64,000 bases of DNA, taken from contig CP109468.1 in assembly GCA_036227345.1 (NCBI GenBank), positions 2,480,001-2,544,000 of the forward strand, written 5' to 3'. The stretch is from Streptomyces sp. NBC_01463. GTDB lineage: Bacteria > Actinomycetota > Actinomycetes > Streptomycetales > Streptomycetaceae. Below the pieces are notes generated by a model. It saw only the letters and a list, made by a program, of their open reading frames with translations. It ran no database searches and was not told the DNA's origin. The position numbers and the translations under genes are program-made. Of this stretch, positions 52,044 through 63,953 are shown one piece after another (position 1 is the first letter of the stretch; every line of letters starts with the position of its first letter).

Positions 52044-52685
52044 TCACCCCACCGCGACCACTGCCTCCGGGATCCGGAACGGCTTTCCGCAGCCGCCGCA
52101 GACGATCGGGGCCTGTGCGAGGACCGAGGGGACCACGCGGACGTTGCGACCGCAGTCACAGACGGCCTTGACCCGCACGCCCCCTCCGGAGGAGCCGTGC
52201 CGGGCGGCGGGGCCGCGGAACGAGCGCTTGGTGTCGGCGGCGGTGGCGACGGTGTGCGCCTTGAGGGCGCGCTGGAGCCGTTCCATCGTCGGCCGGTACC
52301 GGCGTTTGGCCTCGGGGTTGAGCGTGACCAGGGAGAAGCCACTGCTGGGGTGGGGTTCCTCGGCGTGATCGAGGCCCAGCTCCTCGGCGATCGCGAGGAA
52401 TCGACGGTTGTGGTAGCGGCCGGCGCGCGAGGTGTCTCGGACACCTCGGGCGGCGGCGATGCCGTGGACTGCCTCGTGGAGCAGTCGCTCGAAGGAGAGT
52501 TCGGCGCCACAGGCGGACGAGGACTCTCCGATCAGGGACTCGGGCGCGGCAAGATCGGGCAGCTCGGGGTGGTACCGCTGAATGTCGGCCCACGCCTGTG
52601 CCAGCTCTGCGGCAAGTACAGGTGGTGTCGTGCTCACGTCGTGACCAACGAGCGCGGGGCCCTCGGTGTTCCGATTCCGGGCCAT
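52044..52685 (-). CDS. Putative HEXXH zinc protein with C-terminal zinc ribbon, unknown function
   Basis: 213 residues, soluble. It has an HEXXH motif (LLHEAVHGIAAARG) about residues 75-88, with a later GRYHNRRFLAIAEELGLDH stretch that could supply a third ligand. The C-terminal CDCGRN..CGGCGKPF is a zinc ribbon. The layout recalls SprT-like proteases but I cannot assign the family. ATG 52685 is preceded by AT-rich AAAATATTTGGG; GTG 52637 is an alternative start. It is upstream of and co-oriented with the rpsP group. Confidence 0.78.
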   Translation of the reverse strand: MARNRNTEGPALVGHDVSTTPPVLAAELAQAWADIQRYHPELPDLAAPESLIGESSSACGAELSFERLLHEAVHGIAAARGVRDTSRAGRYHNRRFLAIAEELGLDHAEEPHPSSGFSLVTLNPEAKRRYRPTMERLQRALKAHTVATAADTKRSFRGPAARHGSSGGGVRVKAVCDCGRNVRVVPSVLAQAPIVCGGCGKPFRIPEAVVAVG

Positions 52686-53219
52686 CCCAAATATTTTGCA
52701 CGTACCAGTCAGTTGCCGTTCATGCGTCCTGACGAGGGCGGGTGCGCTGATCTGCGGAGAAGTCTCACAGCTCACACCAAGGTGGTACGTAGCGCCGTGT
52801 ACGCCCGGGCGCGTAGACGGGCCGTACGCCCCCGTCGGCCGGGCGGGCCCGGGTGCCCGGAGGTGCTGTGGGCGGGGGCGCGGACACCGACACTACCGGG
52901 CGGCATCCCGCACCCCCGCGCACACCCCGCGCGACCCGGGCCGGAGCGCTCGACGTGCCCGCCCCGGCCCGCCGGGTGAGACTGGGACCCCGGTGCGGGG
53001 CACGGAACCTCCGGGCACCCGTGTTCCGCGGGTGTTCCGGTCCCCGCGCGCATCGCCGGGCGCCACCGCGGGCAACCATTTGCCCGTAGACCCCTGGACG
53101 CGGCGGCGGATGCGCAGTTCTCTGGCATACGGGGGAAGCGCGCACGACCACGGGGAAACCGTCCATTCAGGCACGACCGACCGGCATGACCGGCATCTCG
53201 GCGGATTGGGGCGCATTCC
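52686..53219. other. 534-bp divergent gap without a convincing gene
   Basis: Open frames here encode only Pro/Arg/Gly-rich sequence with no family pattern, and I call none. The end near the zinc protein has an AT-rich CAAATATTTTGCA (52689-52701), likely promoter. The end near the methyltransferase has TACGGGGGAA (53128-53137), resembling half of the palindrome at 24651-24672. The middle is very GC-rich with no obvious repeat. Confidence 0.5.
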
Positions 53220-54059
53220 ATGACACCAACGCTCGTCCGGCACCACAGGCAGGCGGAGCCTTCCGCCCCCGTGGACACCGGTTCCCGTGCCCGTGACTGG
53301 GCCGAGATCCAGGAGCGGATGCTCGCACCGCTGTACGAGGCGGTGTACAGGCGGCTCGAAGTGGGCCCCGCCACGCGGATGCTCTCGCTCGGCTGCGGCT
53401 CCGGGCTCGCACTGCTGATCGCGGCAGGCCGCGGAGCGCGCGTCACCGGAGTCGACGCCGACCCGGAGCGTCTCGCGCTCGCGCGGGTCCGGCTGCTGCC
53501 CGGCCCGGAGGGCGAGGGCGGGCCTGCCGCCGCCGAGCCGCAGCTCCTGGAGTCCCTGCCGGCGACCGCGGCCGCCGGAAGCTCCTGCAACCTGATCACC
53601 GCGTTCACCCCGATCGGCTGCTCGGCCGGCGACGGGGACGAACTGGTGCGGGCGCTCGGTGCCGCGGTGCCCATGGCGGGCCGGGGCAGCACCGTCGTCC
53701 TGACCGGCTGGGGACCGCCCGAGCGGTGTGCCACCGACGCGGTGCTCCAGGTGGCGACCCGGCTCGCGGAGGGACCTGACGTACCCAGGGGAGCCCGGCG
53801 GGACGATCTGGAGAACGTGGCGTTCCGGTCCGGGCTGAATCCGGACGGCTCGGGACGGGTGGCCTGCCCGTTCGGCTACGCGGACCTGGACAGCGCGGTA
53901 CGCGGTCTGCTGTCGACCCGGCTCTTCGACGCGGCGGTACGGGCGACCGACCGCTCCCAGGTGGAGAAGGAGGTCGCGGAGGCCCTGCATCCGCATCTGC
54001 GCCGGGACGGCACGGTCTGGATGCCCAACGTGTTCCGCTATCTCGTCTGCACGACGTAG
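53220..54059 (+). CDS. Class I SAM-dependent methyltransferase-like protein
   Basis: 279 residues. SAM-binding motif I (MLSLGCGSGLALLIAA) and the acidic end of strand 2 (VTGVDADPERLALA) are clear. Later motifs are weak, so it could be an inactive relative. C-terminal region (FGYADLDSAVRGLLSTRLFDAAV..FRYLVCT) resembles a methyltransferase family common beside ffh/ftsH in Streptomyces. No partner gene suggests a substrate. Convergent with ftsH across a hairpin. Confidence 0.85.
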   Translation: MTPTLVRHHRQAEPSAPVDTGSRARDWAEIQERMLAPLYEAVYRRLEVGPATRMLSLGCGSGLALLIAAGRGARVTGVDADPERLALARVRLLPGPEGEGGPAAAEPQLLESLPATAAAGSSCNLITAFTPIGCSAGDGDELVRALGAAVPMAGRGSTVVLTGWGPPERCATDAVLQVATRLAEGPDVPRGARRDDLENVAFRSGLNPDGSGRVACPFGYADLDSAVRGLLSTRLFDAAVRATDRSQVEKEVAEALHPHLRRDGTVWMPNVFRYLVCTT

Positions 54060-54060
54060 G

Positions 54061-54083
54061 CCCCGCCGGGCCGGCCGGCGGGG
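54061..54083. terminator. Hairpin between convergent methyltransferase and ftsH genes
   Basis: CCCCGCCGG and CCGGCGGGG with a 5-base loop, directly after the methyltransferase stop. Confidence 0.7.
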
Positions 54084-54122
54084 ACCGGCCCCGTACCGGG
54101 CGGCGGAAGCGGGCCGCGGGCG

Positions 54123-56039
54123 CTACTTGGCCAGCCGGGTGATGCCCGCCGCCCGGTAGGCGTCCGCCTCGTCCAGCGTCTCGTTCGCCAGCAGCGCCGT
54201 GGCCAGCGAGTCCAGCCGGTCCCGGTTCTCGCGCAGCAGCCGGCACGCCTCCTCGTAGCACTCGTCGACGATCCGGCGCATCTCGTCGTCCACCGCGTCC
54301 AGCGTCGCGGGCGCGGCCGACAGACCGTACGCCTGCTGGGCGTCGCCCGGGATCGCCGTCAGGCGTCCCACCCGGTGGCTCATGCCCCAGCGGCCCACCA
54401 TCCCCCGGGCCAGACTCGTGACCTGCTCCAGGTCGCTCTCCGCGCCGGTCGTGATGACGCCGAACACCACCTGCTCGGCGGCCATGCCGCCGAGCGCTCC
54501 GGTGATCCGGCCGCGCAGGTACTCCTCGGTGTACGCGTACTTGTCCGCGTCCGGCGTCGAGAGCGTGACGCCCAGCGCCCGGCCCCGCGGCACGATGGTG
54601 ACCTTGCGGACCGGGTCGGCGCCCGGCTGGAGCATCCCCAGCAGCGCGTGCCCGCTCTCGTGGAACGCGGTCCTGCGGCGCTCCTCGTCCGACATCACGA
54701 GCGAGCGCTCCGCGCCGAGCTGGACCTTCTCCAGGGCGTCCGAGAAGTCGGCCCCGTCGACCTCCGGCTGCCCCCGCTTCACGGCGAGCAGCGCGGCCTC
54801 GTTGGCGAGGTTGGCGAGATCGGCGCCGGTCATCCCGGGAGTCGTGCGGGCCACCTGGGCCAGGTCCACGTCACCGGCCATCGGGATCTGCCGGGTGTGG
54901 ATCTCCAGGATGGCCTCCCGGCCGTTCTTGTCCGGCGGGCTGACCTGGACGATCCGGTCGAAGCGGCCGGGCCGGGTGAGCGCCGGGTCGAGGACGTCGG
55001 CGCGGTTGGTGGCGGCGAGGACGATCACGCCCTCCGAACCGGAGAAGCCGTCCATCTCGGTGAGGATCTGGTTGAGCGTCTGTTCGCGCTCGTCGTGGCC
55101 GCCCATGCCGGAGCCGCCGCCGCGGGCCCGCCCGATGGTGTCGATCTCGTCGATGAACACGATGGCGGGGGCGACCTTGCGCGCCTCGGCGAAGAGTTCG
55201 CGGACCCGGCCGGCGCCGACCCCGACGATCATCTCGATGAACTCGGAGGCCGAGGCGGAGAAGAACGGCACCCCCGCCTCTCCCGCGACCGCCCGCGCCA
55301 GCAGCGTCTTGCCGGTGCCGGGAGGGCCCGCGAGGAGCACTCCCCCGGGCATCCGGGCACCCATCCTCCGGTAGGCGTCCGGGTTCTTCAGGAAGTCGAC
55401 GACGTCGTTGAGCTCGCCCTCGACCTCGTCGATGCCGGCCACGTCCTTGAAGGTCGTGCGCCGGCTCCCCTCCAGCTCGACCGGCTTGGGCGGCGCCTTG
55501 CGGCCGAAGCCGCCCATGCCGCCGCCCATGCCCCCGCGGGACATCCGGCGGGCGATGAACACCCAGAGCAGGACCAGCAGCAGCATCGGGGCGAGCGAGA
55601 TCAGCAGGTTGGCGAGGAAGCTGCGCTCCTTGACGACGGGTTCGGCGGTGACCGTGACGTCGTCCTTGACCAGTTCCGCCCAGAGGTTGTCGTCGGCGAA
55701 GGCGGGCCGCTGCGTGACGAACTTGGTGTACTTGTCGTCCTTGCCCGGGACCTTCGCCTCCTTCTTCAGCTGCCCCTGGATGGCATCGCCCTTGGAGTAG
55801 ATCTTGGAGACGTTGCCCGAGGTGACCTGCTTGCTGAACTCCGTGTACGCGATCGTCGGCTCTTCGTCCCCGTTGAAGAAGGAGAGCACCAGGTTGGCGA
55901 TCAGATAGACCGCCAGGGCGGTCAGCAGGAGTCCGCCCCAGCCTCCCGGCATCTTCCGGCCCGGCGGCGGGGGCGGCGGTGCGCCTTCGGACCGCCAGGG
56001 CTGGTCGGTGCGGTCGCGGGGAGGTACGGGACTGGTCAC
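54123..56039 (-). CDS. ftsH: FtsH-type ATP-dependent zinc metalloprotease
   Basis: Membrane-anchored AAA+ protease degrading damaged membrane and regulatory proteins. 638 residues. Two N-terminal helices ([19 protein letters not shown] and [19 protein letters not shown]) flank a small external domain. AAA core: [18 protein letters not shown], second region of homology [20 protein letters not shown]. Protease site HESGH with distal Asp in [11 protein letters not shown] 56039 has GAGGAGAG upstream. Streptomyces usually has a second, distant ftsH near tilS/folE, so this is probably the paralogue. Confidence 0.94.
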   Translation of the reverse strand: MTSPVPPRDRTDQPWRSEGAPPPPPPGRKMPGGWGGLLLTALAVYLIANLVLSFFNGDEEPTIAYTEFSKQVTSGNVSKIYSKGDAIQGQLKKEAKVPGKDDKYTKFVTQRPAFADDNLWAELVKDDVTVTAEPVVKERSFLANLLISLAPMLLLVLLWVFIARRMSRGGMGGGMGGFGRKAPPKPVELEGSRRTTFKDVAGIDEVEGELNDVVDFLKNPDAYRRMGARMPGGVLLAGPPGTGKTLLARAVAGEAGVPFFSASASEFIEMIVGVGAGRVRELFAEARKVAPAIVFIDEIDTIGRARGGGSGMGGHDEREQTLNQILTEMDGFSGSEGVIVLAATNRADVLDPALTRPGRFDRIVQVSPPDKNGREAILEIHTRQIPMAGDVDLAQVARTTPGMTGADLANLANEAALLAVKRGQPEVDGADFSDALEKVQLGAERSLVMSDEERRRTAFHESGHALLGMLQPGADPVRKVTIVPRGRALGVTLSTPDADKYAYTEEYLRGRITGALGGMAAEQVVFGVITTGAESDLEQVTSLARGMVGRWGMSHRVGRLTAIPGDAQQAYGLSAAPATLDAVDDEMRRIVDECYEEACRLLRENRDRLDSLATALLANETLDEADAYRAAGITRLAK

Positions 56040-56148
56040 ACGCTCTCCTCTGCCGACTGCCGTTGAGCCGACATTAAGGGAGAAAGGCGGGCGAAGCCCT
56101 CGGAGGAGCGGCCTGCTGGGCCCATGGAGGGACCCGCCGCCCCGCACG

Positions 56149-56188
56149 CCGGAGGGGGCGCCCGCCGTGAAGCGGGCGCCCCCTCCGG
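56149..56188 (-). terminator. Terminator of ffh
   Basis: Perfect 17-base arms (56149-56165 and 56172-56188, core GAGGGGGCGCCCGC) with a 6-base loop, 24 bases after the ffh stop. Confidence 0.85.
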
Positions 56189-56211
56189 GACGTACGGCCG
56201 AAGACCGTCGG

Positions 56212-57765
56212 TCAGCCCATGAACTTCTTGAACTCGTCCGGCAGCTCGAAGTTCTTGTCCTCCTGGCCGGCCGGCAGTCCGAGTGCGCCGCCCTGGGCCG
56301 CCTGCTCGCGGCGGGCCGCCGCGGCCTGCTCGTCGGCCTTGCGCTTCATCGGGTTACCGCTCTTGCGCTTGCCCTTGGCCTGCTTGACCTGCTTCTTCTG
56401 CCGGCCGGGGCCGCCGCCCATGCCCGGCATCCCGGGCATCCCCGGCATGCCGCCGCCCTGCGCCATCTTCGACATCATCTTGCGGGCGTCGAAGAACCGC
56501 TCGACCAGGTTCTTCACGGCGCTGACGTCGACACCGGAACCCTTGGCGATACGGGCCCGGCGCGAGCCGTTGATGATCGTCGGCTCGGCGCGCTCCTTCG
56601 GGGTCATCGACTTGATGATCGCGGCGGTGCGGTCGACGTCACGCTCGTCGATGTTGTTGATCTGGTCCTTGATCTGCCCCATGCCGGGCAGCATCCCGAG
56701 CAGCTTGGAGATGGAGCCCATCTTCCGGACCTGCTCCATCTGGGCCAGGAAGTCGTCGAGCGTGAAGTCCTTCCCGCCCTTGCTGGACGCCAGCTTGGAG
56801 GCCATTTGAGCGGCCTCTTCCTGGCTGAAGGTCTTCTCCGCCTGCTCGATCAGGGTGAGCAGGTCACCCATGTCGAGGATGCGGGACGCCATGCGGTCGG
56901 GGTGGAAGGCGTCGAAGTCCTCGAGCTTCTCACCGTTCGACGCGAACATGATCTGCTTGCCCGTGACGTGGGCGATCGACAGGGCAGCACCACCACGGGC
57001 GTCGCCGTCGAGCTTGGAGAGCACCACGCCGTCGAAGCCGACGCCGTCGCGGAAGGCCTCCGCGGTGTTGACCGCGTCCTGGCCGATCATCGCGTCGACG
57101 ACGAAGAGGATCTCGTCGGGGCTGACGGCGTCGCGGATGTCCGCGGCCTGCCGCATCAGCTCCTGGTCGATGCCGAGGCGGCCGGCGGTGTCGACGACGA
57201 CGATGTCGAACTGCTTGGACCGGGCGAACTCGATCGAGTCCTTGGCGACCTTGACCGGGTCGCCGACGCCGTTGCCGGGCTCCGGCGCGTACACGGCGAC
57301 GCCCGCGCGCTCGGCGACGACGCTCAGCTGGTTCACGGCGTTGGGGCGCTGGAGGTCACAGGCGACGAGCAGCGGGGAGTGGCCCTGGCCCTTGAGCCAG
57401 ACGCCGAGCTTTCCGGCGAGGGTCGTCTTGCCTGCACCCTGGAGGCCGGCGAGCATGATCACGGTGGGCGCGGTCTTCGCGAACCGCAGCCGCCGGGTCT
57501 CGCCACCGAGGATGGAGACGAGCTCCTCGTTGACGATCTTGATCATCTGCTGTGCGGGGTTCAGCGCCTGGGAGACCTCGACGCCGCGCGCCCGCTCCTT
57601 GACGTTGGCGATGAAGGACCGGACGACGGGGAGCGCGACATCGGCTTCCAGCAGGGCGATACGGATCTCGCGAGCCGTGGCGTCGATGTCCGCCTCGGAC
57701 AAGCGGCCCTTGCCCCTGAGGTTCTTGAAAGTCGCGGCAAGGCGGTCGGAGAGAGTATCGAACAC
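56212..57765 (-). CDS. ffh: Signal recognition particle protein Ffh
   Basis: GTPase that binds 4.5S RNA and delivers nascent membrane proteins to FtsY and the Sec translocon. 517 residues. N domain, then G domain: GLQGAGKTT (G1), DTAGRLGID (G3), SKLDGDARGG. Methionine-rich M domain with GMPGMPGMPGMGGG and the RNA-binding helix-turn-helix (INGSRRARIAKGSGVDVS). The Gly/Met repeats and a basic tail are longer than in E. coli. Confidence 0.97.
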   Translation of the reverse strand: MFDTLSDRLAATFKNLRGKGRLSEADIDATAREIRIALLEADVALPVVRSFIANVKERARGVEVSQALNPAQQMIKIVNEELVSILGGETRRLRFAKTAPTVIMLAGLQGAGKTTLAGKLGVWLKGQGHSPLLVACDLQRPNAVNQLSVVAERAGVAVYAPEPGNGVGDPVKVAKDSIEFARSKQFDIVVVDTAGRLGIDQELMRQAADIRDAVSPDEILFVVDAMIGQDAVNTAEAFRDGVGFDGVVLSKLDGDARGGAALSIAHVTGKQIMFASNGEKLEDFDAFHPDRMASRILDMGDLLTLIEQAEKTFSQEEAAQMASKLASSKGGKDFTLDDFLAQMEQVRKMGSISKLLGMLPGMGQIKDQINNIDERDVDRTAAIIKSMTPKERAEPTIINGSRRARIAKGSGVDVSAVKNLVERFFDARKMMSKMAQGGGMPGMPGMPGMGGGPGRQKKQVKQAKGKRKSGNPMKRKADEQAAAARREQAAQGGALGLPAGQEDKNFELPDEFKKFMG

Positions 57766-57843
57766 GGCGCTCGTCGGTCCTCAGGGTCGGGGGCGGGGTC
57801 GGGTAGTCGTCCCCCAGGGTATCCGGACGCCGGGGAACGCAAA

Positions 57844-57875
57844 GCCCTCGCCCGGTATACGTGACGGACGAGGGC
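57844..57875 (-). terminator. Terminator of glnD
   Basis: GCCCTCG (57844-57850) pairs with CGAGGGC (57869-57875). On the minus strand it is preceded by AAAAG and followed by TTTGCGTT, a weak T-tract. Confidence 0.6.
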
Positions 57876-57896
57876 CTTTTCGCGTGGCCGCACGGC

Positions 57897-60350
57897 TCAG
57901 CCGAGCGCCTTCTCGACCTCCCGGGCCAGCTCGGCCGCCCGCTCGGCGGGCAGTGGCTCGCCGTCCGCGTCGGTGACGTAGAAGGCGTCCACCGCGTTCG
58001 CCCCCAGCGTCGACACATGCGCGCTGCGGACCCGTACCGCGCTCTGTTCCAGCGCCCGGCCGATCCGGTGCAGCAGCCCCGGGGCGTCCTGGGCGCGTAC
58101 CTCGATCACCGTGGCCAGCTGGGAGCCGGCCGCGGCGACCGTCACCCTCGGCGGCGGGGCCTTCACCCCGCGGCGGCGCGGATAGGCGGCCTCGCGCTCG
58201 GCGAGACGGGCCCGGATGTCCAGGGATCCGTCGAGCGCCCGGACGAGGTCGGCGCGCAGCCGGGCGGCCTGGGGCAGGGAGCCGTACTCCGCGGCGACCC
58301 GCCAGCTGAGCAGCAGCAGGTCGGCCCGCTCGCCCAGCTCGGTGGGGAGCTCCACGGCCCGCAGGTCGGCGGCGCGGACGGTGAGCCGGTGCAGGGCCAG
58401 CACCCCGGCGGCGGCCGGGAGCACCCCGGGCCGGTCGGGGAGGGCGATGAGGAGTTCGACGCCGACGGGCTCGGTGGCGCCCTCCTCGACCGGGGTCTCC
58501 GTCTGGGGGTGCAGGGCGAGGACCGGTTCGCCGGTGCGCAGGGCCTCGACGGCCAGGCGTTCCTGCTCGGCGCTGGGCGCCGCCTCCTCGGGCTCCTCGG
58601 GTGCCTCGCCGGCCAGGAGCGCCGCGACCCGCTTGACCAGGTCGGTGACGAGGGAGGCGCGCCAGGTGGACCAGGCGGCGGGCCCGGTGGCGAGGGCGTC
58701 GGCCTCGGTGAGGGCGTGCAGGAGCTCCAGCGTGGAGGCGGTGCCGACCGAGGTGGCGACGGAGCGGACGGTCGCCGGGTCGTCGAGGTCGCGGCGGGTG
58801 GCGGTCTCGATGAGCAGCAGGTGGTGGCGTACGAGGGTGGCGATGACGCCCACGTCGTGCTGGTCGAAGCCGATCCGGGCGGCCATGTCGCGGGCGATGA
58901 CCTCACCGGCGACGGAGTGGTCGCCGGGCCAGCCCTTGCCGATGTCGTGCAGCAGCGCGGCGACGAGCAGGAGGTCGGGGCGGCCGACGCGGCGGGTGAG
59001 GGTGGAGGCGCGGACGGCCGCCTCGACGAGGTGCCGGTCGACGGTCCAGGTGTGGACGGGGTTGCGCTGGGGCCGGCAGTGGACGCGTTCCCAGTCGGGC
59101 AGCAGCCGGGTGATCAGCCCTTCGGCCTCCAGTGCCTCCCAGACGGGGACGGTGGCCTCGCCCGCGCCGAGGAGGGTGACGAGTTCCTCCCGGGCCTCGG
59201 ACGGCCAGGGCACCGGCAGCGGTTTGGCGGAGGTCGCGAGGTGGCGTACGACGTGCCGGGAGAGCGGGAGTTCGGACTGGGCGGCCGCCGCGGCGGCGCG
59301 CAGGACGAGGACCGGGTCGCGTTCCGGGCGGGCGGTGCGGGCGAGCACGACCTCGCCGTCGGCCTCGACGACGCCGTCGGCGAGTGGGGTCCGGTCGGTG
59401 GCGGGGGGCCTGCCGCCGCCCAGCATGGCGCGCAGCCGGGGGCGGACCGAGCGGGCCCGCAGCACCCGGTTGACCTCGCGCCAGGTGACGTCGGTGGCGT
59501 ACGAGACGGTGCGGGCGGCCTCGTAGACCTGGCGCAGCAGCGCGTCGGCGTCCAGCAGGCCGAGGGCGGTGGCGACCTGGTCCTGTTCCTGGAGGGCGAG
59601 GCGGTCGGTGGCGCGGCCGGTGGTGAGGTGCAGGGCGTCGCGGGCGTCGAGGAGGACGCGGCGGGCCTCGGCGAGTCCCTCGCGGGGGGCGTCGGCGACC
59701 CAGGAGGCGGCGACGGCCCGCAGCGCGGTGGCGTCGCGCAGTCCGCCGCGGGCCTCCTTGAGGTCGGGTTCCAGGAGGAACTGGAGCTCGCCCTGGCGCT
59801 CGGCCCGTTCGCGGCAGAGCTCGTCGAGTGCGGGCAGCCGCTTGGGGGCCTGGTTGCGCCAGTCGGCGAGGATCGCGGTGCGCAGCGAGGCGACGAGGCC
59901 GAGGTCCCCGGCGACGGGCCGGGCGTCGAGCAGGCCGAGCTGGACCTTGAGGTCCTCGCCGGCCGTCTTGCGGGCTTCGGCCGGGGTGCGTACGGAGTGG
60001 TCCAGGGCCAGGCCCAGGTCCCAGACGGGGTACCAGATGCGGTCGGCGAGTGCGGCCACCGCTCCGGCGTCGGCGCTGCCGTCGTGCAGGAGCAGGAGGT
60101 CGAGGTCGCTGCGCGGGGAGAGTTCGCCGCGGCCGTAGCCGCCGACGGCGACGAGTGCGGCGCCGCGGACCCCCGCGTGTTCGGCCGCCGCGGCGAAGAG
60201 GGCGGTCAGCCACTCGTCGGTGAGGGCGGCGAGGGCCGCACGGCGCGGCGGCCCGGACTGCGCCTTCTCCTGGAGAAGGCGCAGCCGGGCCGCCGCGTAG
60301 CCGCTGGGTCCCGATTCCTCGGATTCGGTGGTCACTTCGGTGCTCGTCAC
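57897..60350 (-). CDS. glnD: PII nucleotidyltransferase GlnD
   Basis: Bifunctional enzyme that modifies and demodifies PII according to glutamine; in S. coelicolor it adenylylates GlnK. 817 residues. Nucleotidyltransferase motif VGGYGRGELSPRSDLD, a middle helical region, HD phosphohydrolase motif (VAALLHDIGKGWPGDHS), and two C-terminal ACT domains (ALPDRPGVLPAAAG and AQDAPGLLHRIGRAL) for glutamine sensing. GTG 60350 has GGAAAGG upstream; the longer upstream frame is not coding. 31 bases after glnB. Confidence 0.95.
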   Translation of the reverse strand: MTSTEVTTESEESGPSGYAAARLRLLQEKAQSGPPRRAALAALTDEWLTALFAAAAEHAGVRGAALVAVGGYGRGELSPRSDLDLLLLHDGSADAGAVAALADRIWYPVWDLGLALDHSVRTPAEARKTAGEDLKVQLGLLDARPVAGDLGLVASLRTAILADWRNQAPKRLPALDELCRERAERQGELQFLLEPDLKEARGGLRDATALRAVAASWVADAPREGLAEARRVLLDARDALHLTTGRATDRLALQEQDQVATALGLLDADALLRQVYEAARTVSYATDVTWREVNRVLRARSVRPRLRAMLGGGRPPATDRTPLADGVVEADGEVVLARTARPERDPVLVLRAAAAAAQSELPLSRHVVRHLATSAKPLPVPWPSEAREELVTLLGAGEATVPVWEALEAEGLITRLLPDWERVHCRPQRNPVHTWTVDRHLVEAAVRASTLTRRVGRPDLLLVAALLHDIGKGWPGDHSVAGEVIARDMAARIGFDQHDVGVIATLVRHHLLLIETATRRDLDDPATVRSVATSVGTASTLELLHALTEADALATGPAAWSTWRASLVTDLVKRVAALLAGEAPEEPEEAAPSAEQERLAVEALRTGEPVLALHPQTETPVEEGATEPVGVELLIALPDRPGVLPAAAGVLALHRLTVRAADLRAVELPTELGERADLLLLSWRVAAEYGSLPQAARLRADLVRALDGSLDIRARLAEREAAYPRRRGVKAPPPRVTVAAAGSQLATVIEVRAQDAPGLLHRIGRALEQSAVRVRSAHVSTLGANAVDAFYVTDADGEPLPAERAAELAREVEKALG

Positions 60351-60381
60351 CCAGCTGCCTTTCCGTGTGCGGAACAGTCGG

Positions 60382-62238
<1,857 letters not shown>

Positions 62239-62451
62239 TTACGTCCCCATGAACCGCCCGTGCCGTACCCGCGCTCGGGCCTACTCTGCGGCCGGAGCCG
62301 CATACGGTGCGGTTGCGACGCACGGGCAGGGGAACGACCACACGAACCGGCCACGGCGACCACCCGCTGACCTGGCAATCGGGGGAGCCGAAGTCGGTCC
62401 GTGCGGGGTGGCCGTCGTGGCCGGGGCAGAGGGTGCCGTCAAGCGCCCTGA

Positions 62452-62469
62452 CCGGCGGATTTCCGCCGG
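62452..62469 (-). terminator. Hairpin after nsdA
   Basis: CCGGCGG and CCGCCGG around a 4-base loop, 8 bases past the nsdA stop. Short stem, no T-tract. Confidence 0.55.
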
Positions 62470-62477
62470 ACGGGGCT

Positions 62478-63953
62478 CTAGACCGCTTCGGCGGTCTCGG
62501 GCAGCTGCTCGGTGAGGAGATCGGTGAGCCGGGCCACCTCGGGGATGTCCCCGAAGTCCCTGGCCGCGGTGTCGACGGTCTTGCGGAGCCGGGTGTTGAC
62601 GCGCTCGGAGCGGACCTTCTTGGCGACGCGCAGGGCCTTCTCGGCCAGCACGGTGGACTGCTCGGGCTCGCGCTTGAGGAGGTGCACGGTGGCGAGGCCG
62701 ATGAGGTTGAGCGCGTACGAGCGCTGGTGCTCGTCGTCGTCGCCGAAGAGCTCGACCGCCTTCTGCATGACGGGTTCGGCGAGGGAGGCGTAGGTGGGGC
62801 TGCGGCCGGCCACGTAGGCCAGGTCGCGGTAGGAGTGGGAGTTCTCGCCGTTGAGCTCGGCCTCGGAGAAGAAGCGGATCCAGTCGGGCTCGGGCTCGCC
62901 GTCGAGACCCGCGTCGAGGAAGGTGTCCTCGGCCATCCGGACCGCCCGCTTGCACTTGCTGGGCTGGCCCATGTTGGCGTAGGCGCGGGCCTCCATCGCA
63001 TACAGCATGGCCTGGGTGCGCGGGGTGGCGCAGTCGCGGCTGCCGTACTGCGCGAGGTGGATCAGTTCGAGTGCGTCGTCGGGGCGGCCGAGGTGGATCA
63101 TCTGCCGGCTCATGCTGGACAGCACGTACGAGCCGAGCGGTTTGTCACCGGCCTCCTTGGAGGCGTGCAGGGCGAGGACGAAGTACTTCTGGGCGGTGGG
63201 CTGGAGGCCTACGTCGTAACTCATCCAGCCCGCCAGCTCGGCCAGTTCGGCCGCGCAGCGGAACAGCCGCTTGGCGGTGGCGGCCGGCTGCGGCTCCTGG
63301 AGCAGGTCGGTGACCTCGTGGAGCTGGCCGACGACGGCCTTGCGGCGCAGTCCGCCGCCGCACTGGGCGTCCCACTGGCGGAACATCGCGGTGGTGGACT
63401 CCAGCAGGTCGAGCTCGGGGCCGGAGAGCCGGGAGGGGCGGCGGGCGGCGGCGTCCGACTCCGGCTCCACCGGCCCGGCGGAGGCGACGGGCACCAGCCA
63501 GCGCTGCATGGGTTCGATGAGGGCGGGTCCGGCGGCGAGGGCGAGCGAGCTGCCGAGGAATCCGCGGCGGGCGAGCATCAGGTCGCTGCGGGAGAACTCG
63601 CTGAGCAGGGCGACCGTCTGCGGTCCGGCCCAGGGCAGGTCGACGCCGGCCACGGAGGGCGCCTGGTGGGCGGCGCGCAGCCCCAGGTCCTCGACGGCGA
63701 CGACGGAGCCGAAGCGCTCCGAGAACAGCTCGGACAGGATGCGCGGAATCGGTTCGCGCGGCTGCTCGCCGTCCAGCCAGCGCCGCACCCGGGAGGTGTC
63801 GGTGCTGATGTGGTGGGCACCCATCTGGCGCGCTCTGCGGTTCACCTGGCGGGCCAGCTCGCCCTTCGACCAGCCGCTGCGCACGAACCAGGATCCCAAT
63901 TGCCCGTTGGGGCGCTTACCGGCATGCGTATCGCCTGCGCCGCTGCCACTCAC
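62478..63953 (-). CDS. nsdA: NsdA, negative regulator of sporulation and antibiotic production
   Basis: Disrupting nsdA in S. coelicolor raises actinorhodin and sporulation; the protein is cytoplasmic. 491 residues. N-terminal XRE-like region (FVRSGWSKGELARQVNRRARQMG, TSRVRRWLDGEQPREP), a short Ala-rich hydrophobic stretch (about 130-150), then tetratricopeptide-like helical repeats to the C-terminus (AKRLFRCAAELAELAGW, ALELIHLAQYGS, AVELFGDDDEHQRSYALNLIGLA). GTG 63953 gives MSGSGAGD with GGGGG upstream. Recognised by sequence memory and synteny with amtB. Confidence 0.92.
   Translation of the reverse strand: MSGSGAGDTHAGKRPNGQLGSWFVRSGWSKGELARQVNRRARQMGAHHISTDTSRVRRWLDGEQPREPIPRILSELFSERFGSVVAVEDLGLRAAHQAPSVAGVDLPWAGPQTVALLSEFSRSDLMLARRGFLGSSLALAAGPALIEPMQRWLVPVASAGPVEPESDAAARRPSRLSGPELDLLESTTAMFRQWDAQCGGGLRRKAVVGQLHEVTDLLQEPQPAATAKRLFRCAAELAELAGWMSYDVGLQPTAQKYFVLALHASKEAGDKPLGSYVLSSMSRQMIHLGRPDDALELIHLAQYGSRDCATPRTQAMLYAMEARAYANMGQPSKCKRAVRMAEDTFLDAGLDGEPEPDWIRFFSEAELNGENSHSYRDLAYVAGRSPTYASLAEPVMQKAVELFGDDDEHQRSYALNLIGLATVHLLKREPEQSTVLAEKALRVAKKVRSERVNTRLRKTVDTAARDFGDIPEVARLTDLLTEQLPETAEAV

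Noticed and set aside
52772..53734. 320-residue minus-strand frame across the gap and methyltransferase
   Set aside because: Ser/Arg/Pro-rich shadow of the methyltransferase; no ribosome site or family pattern.
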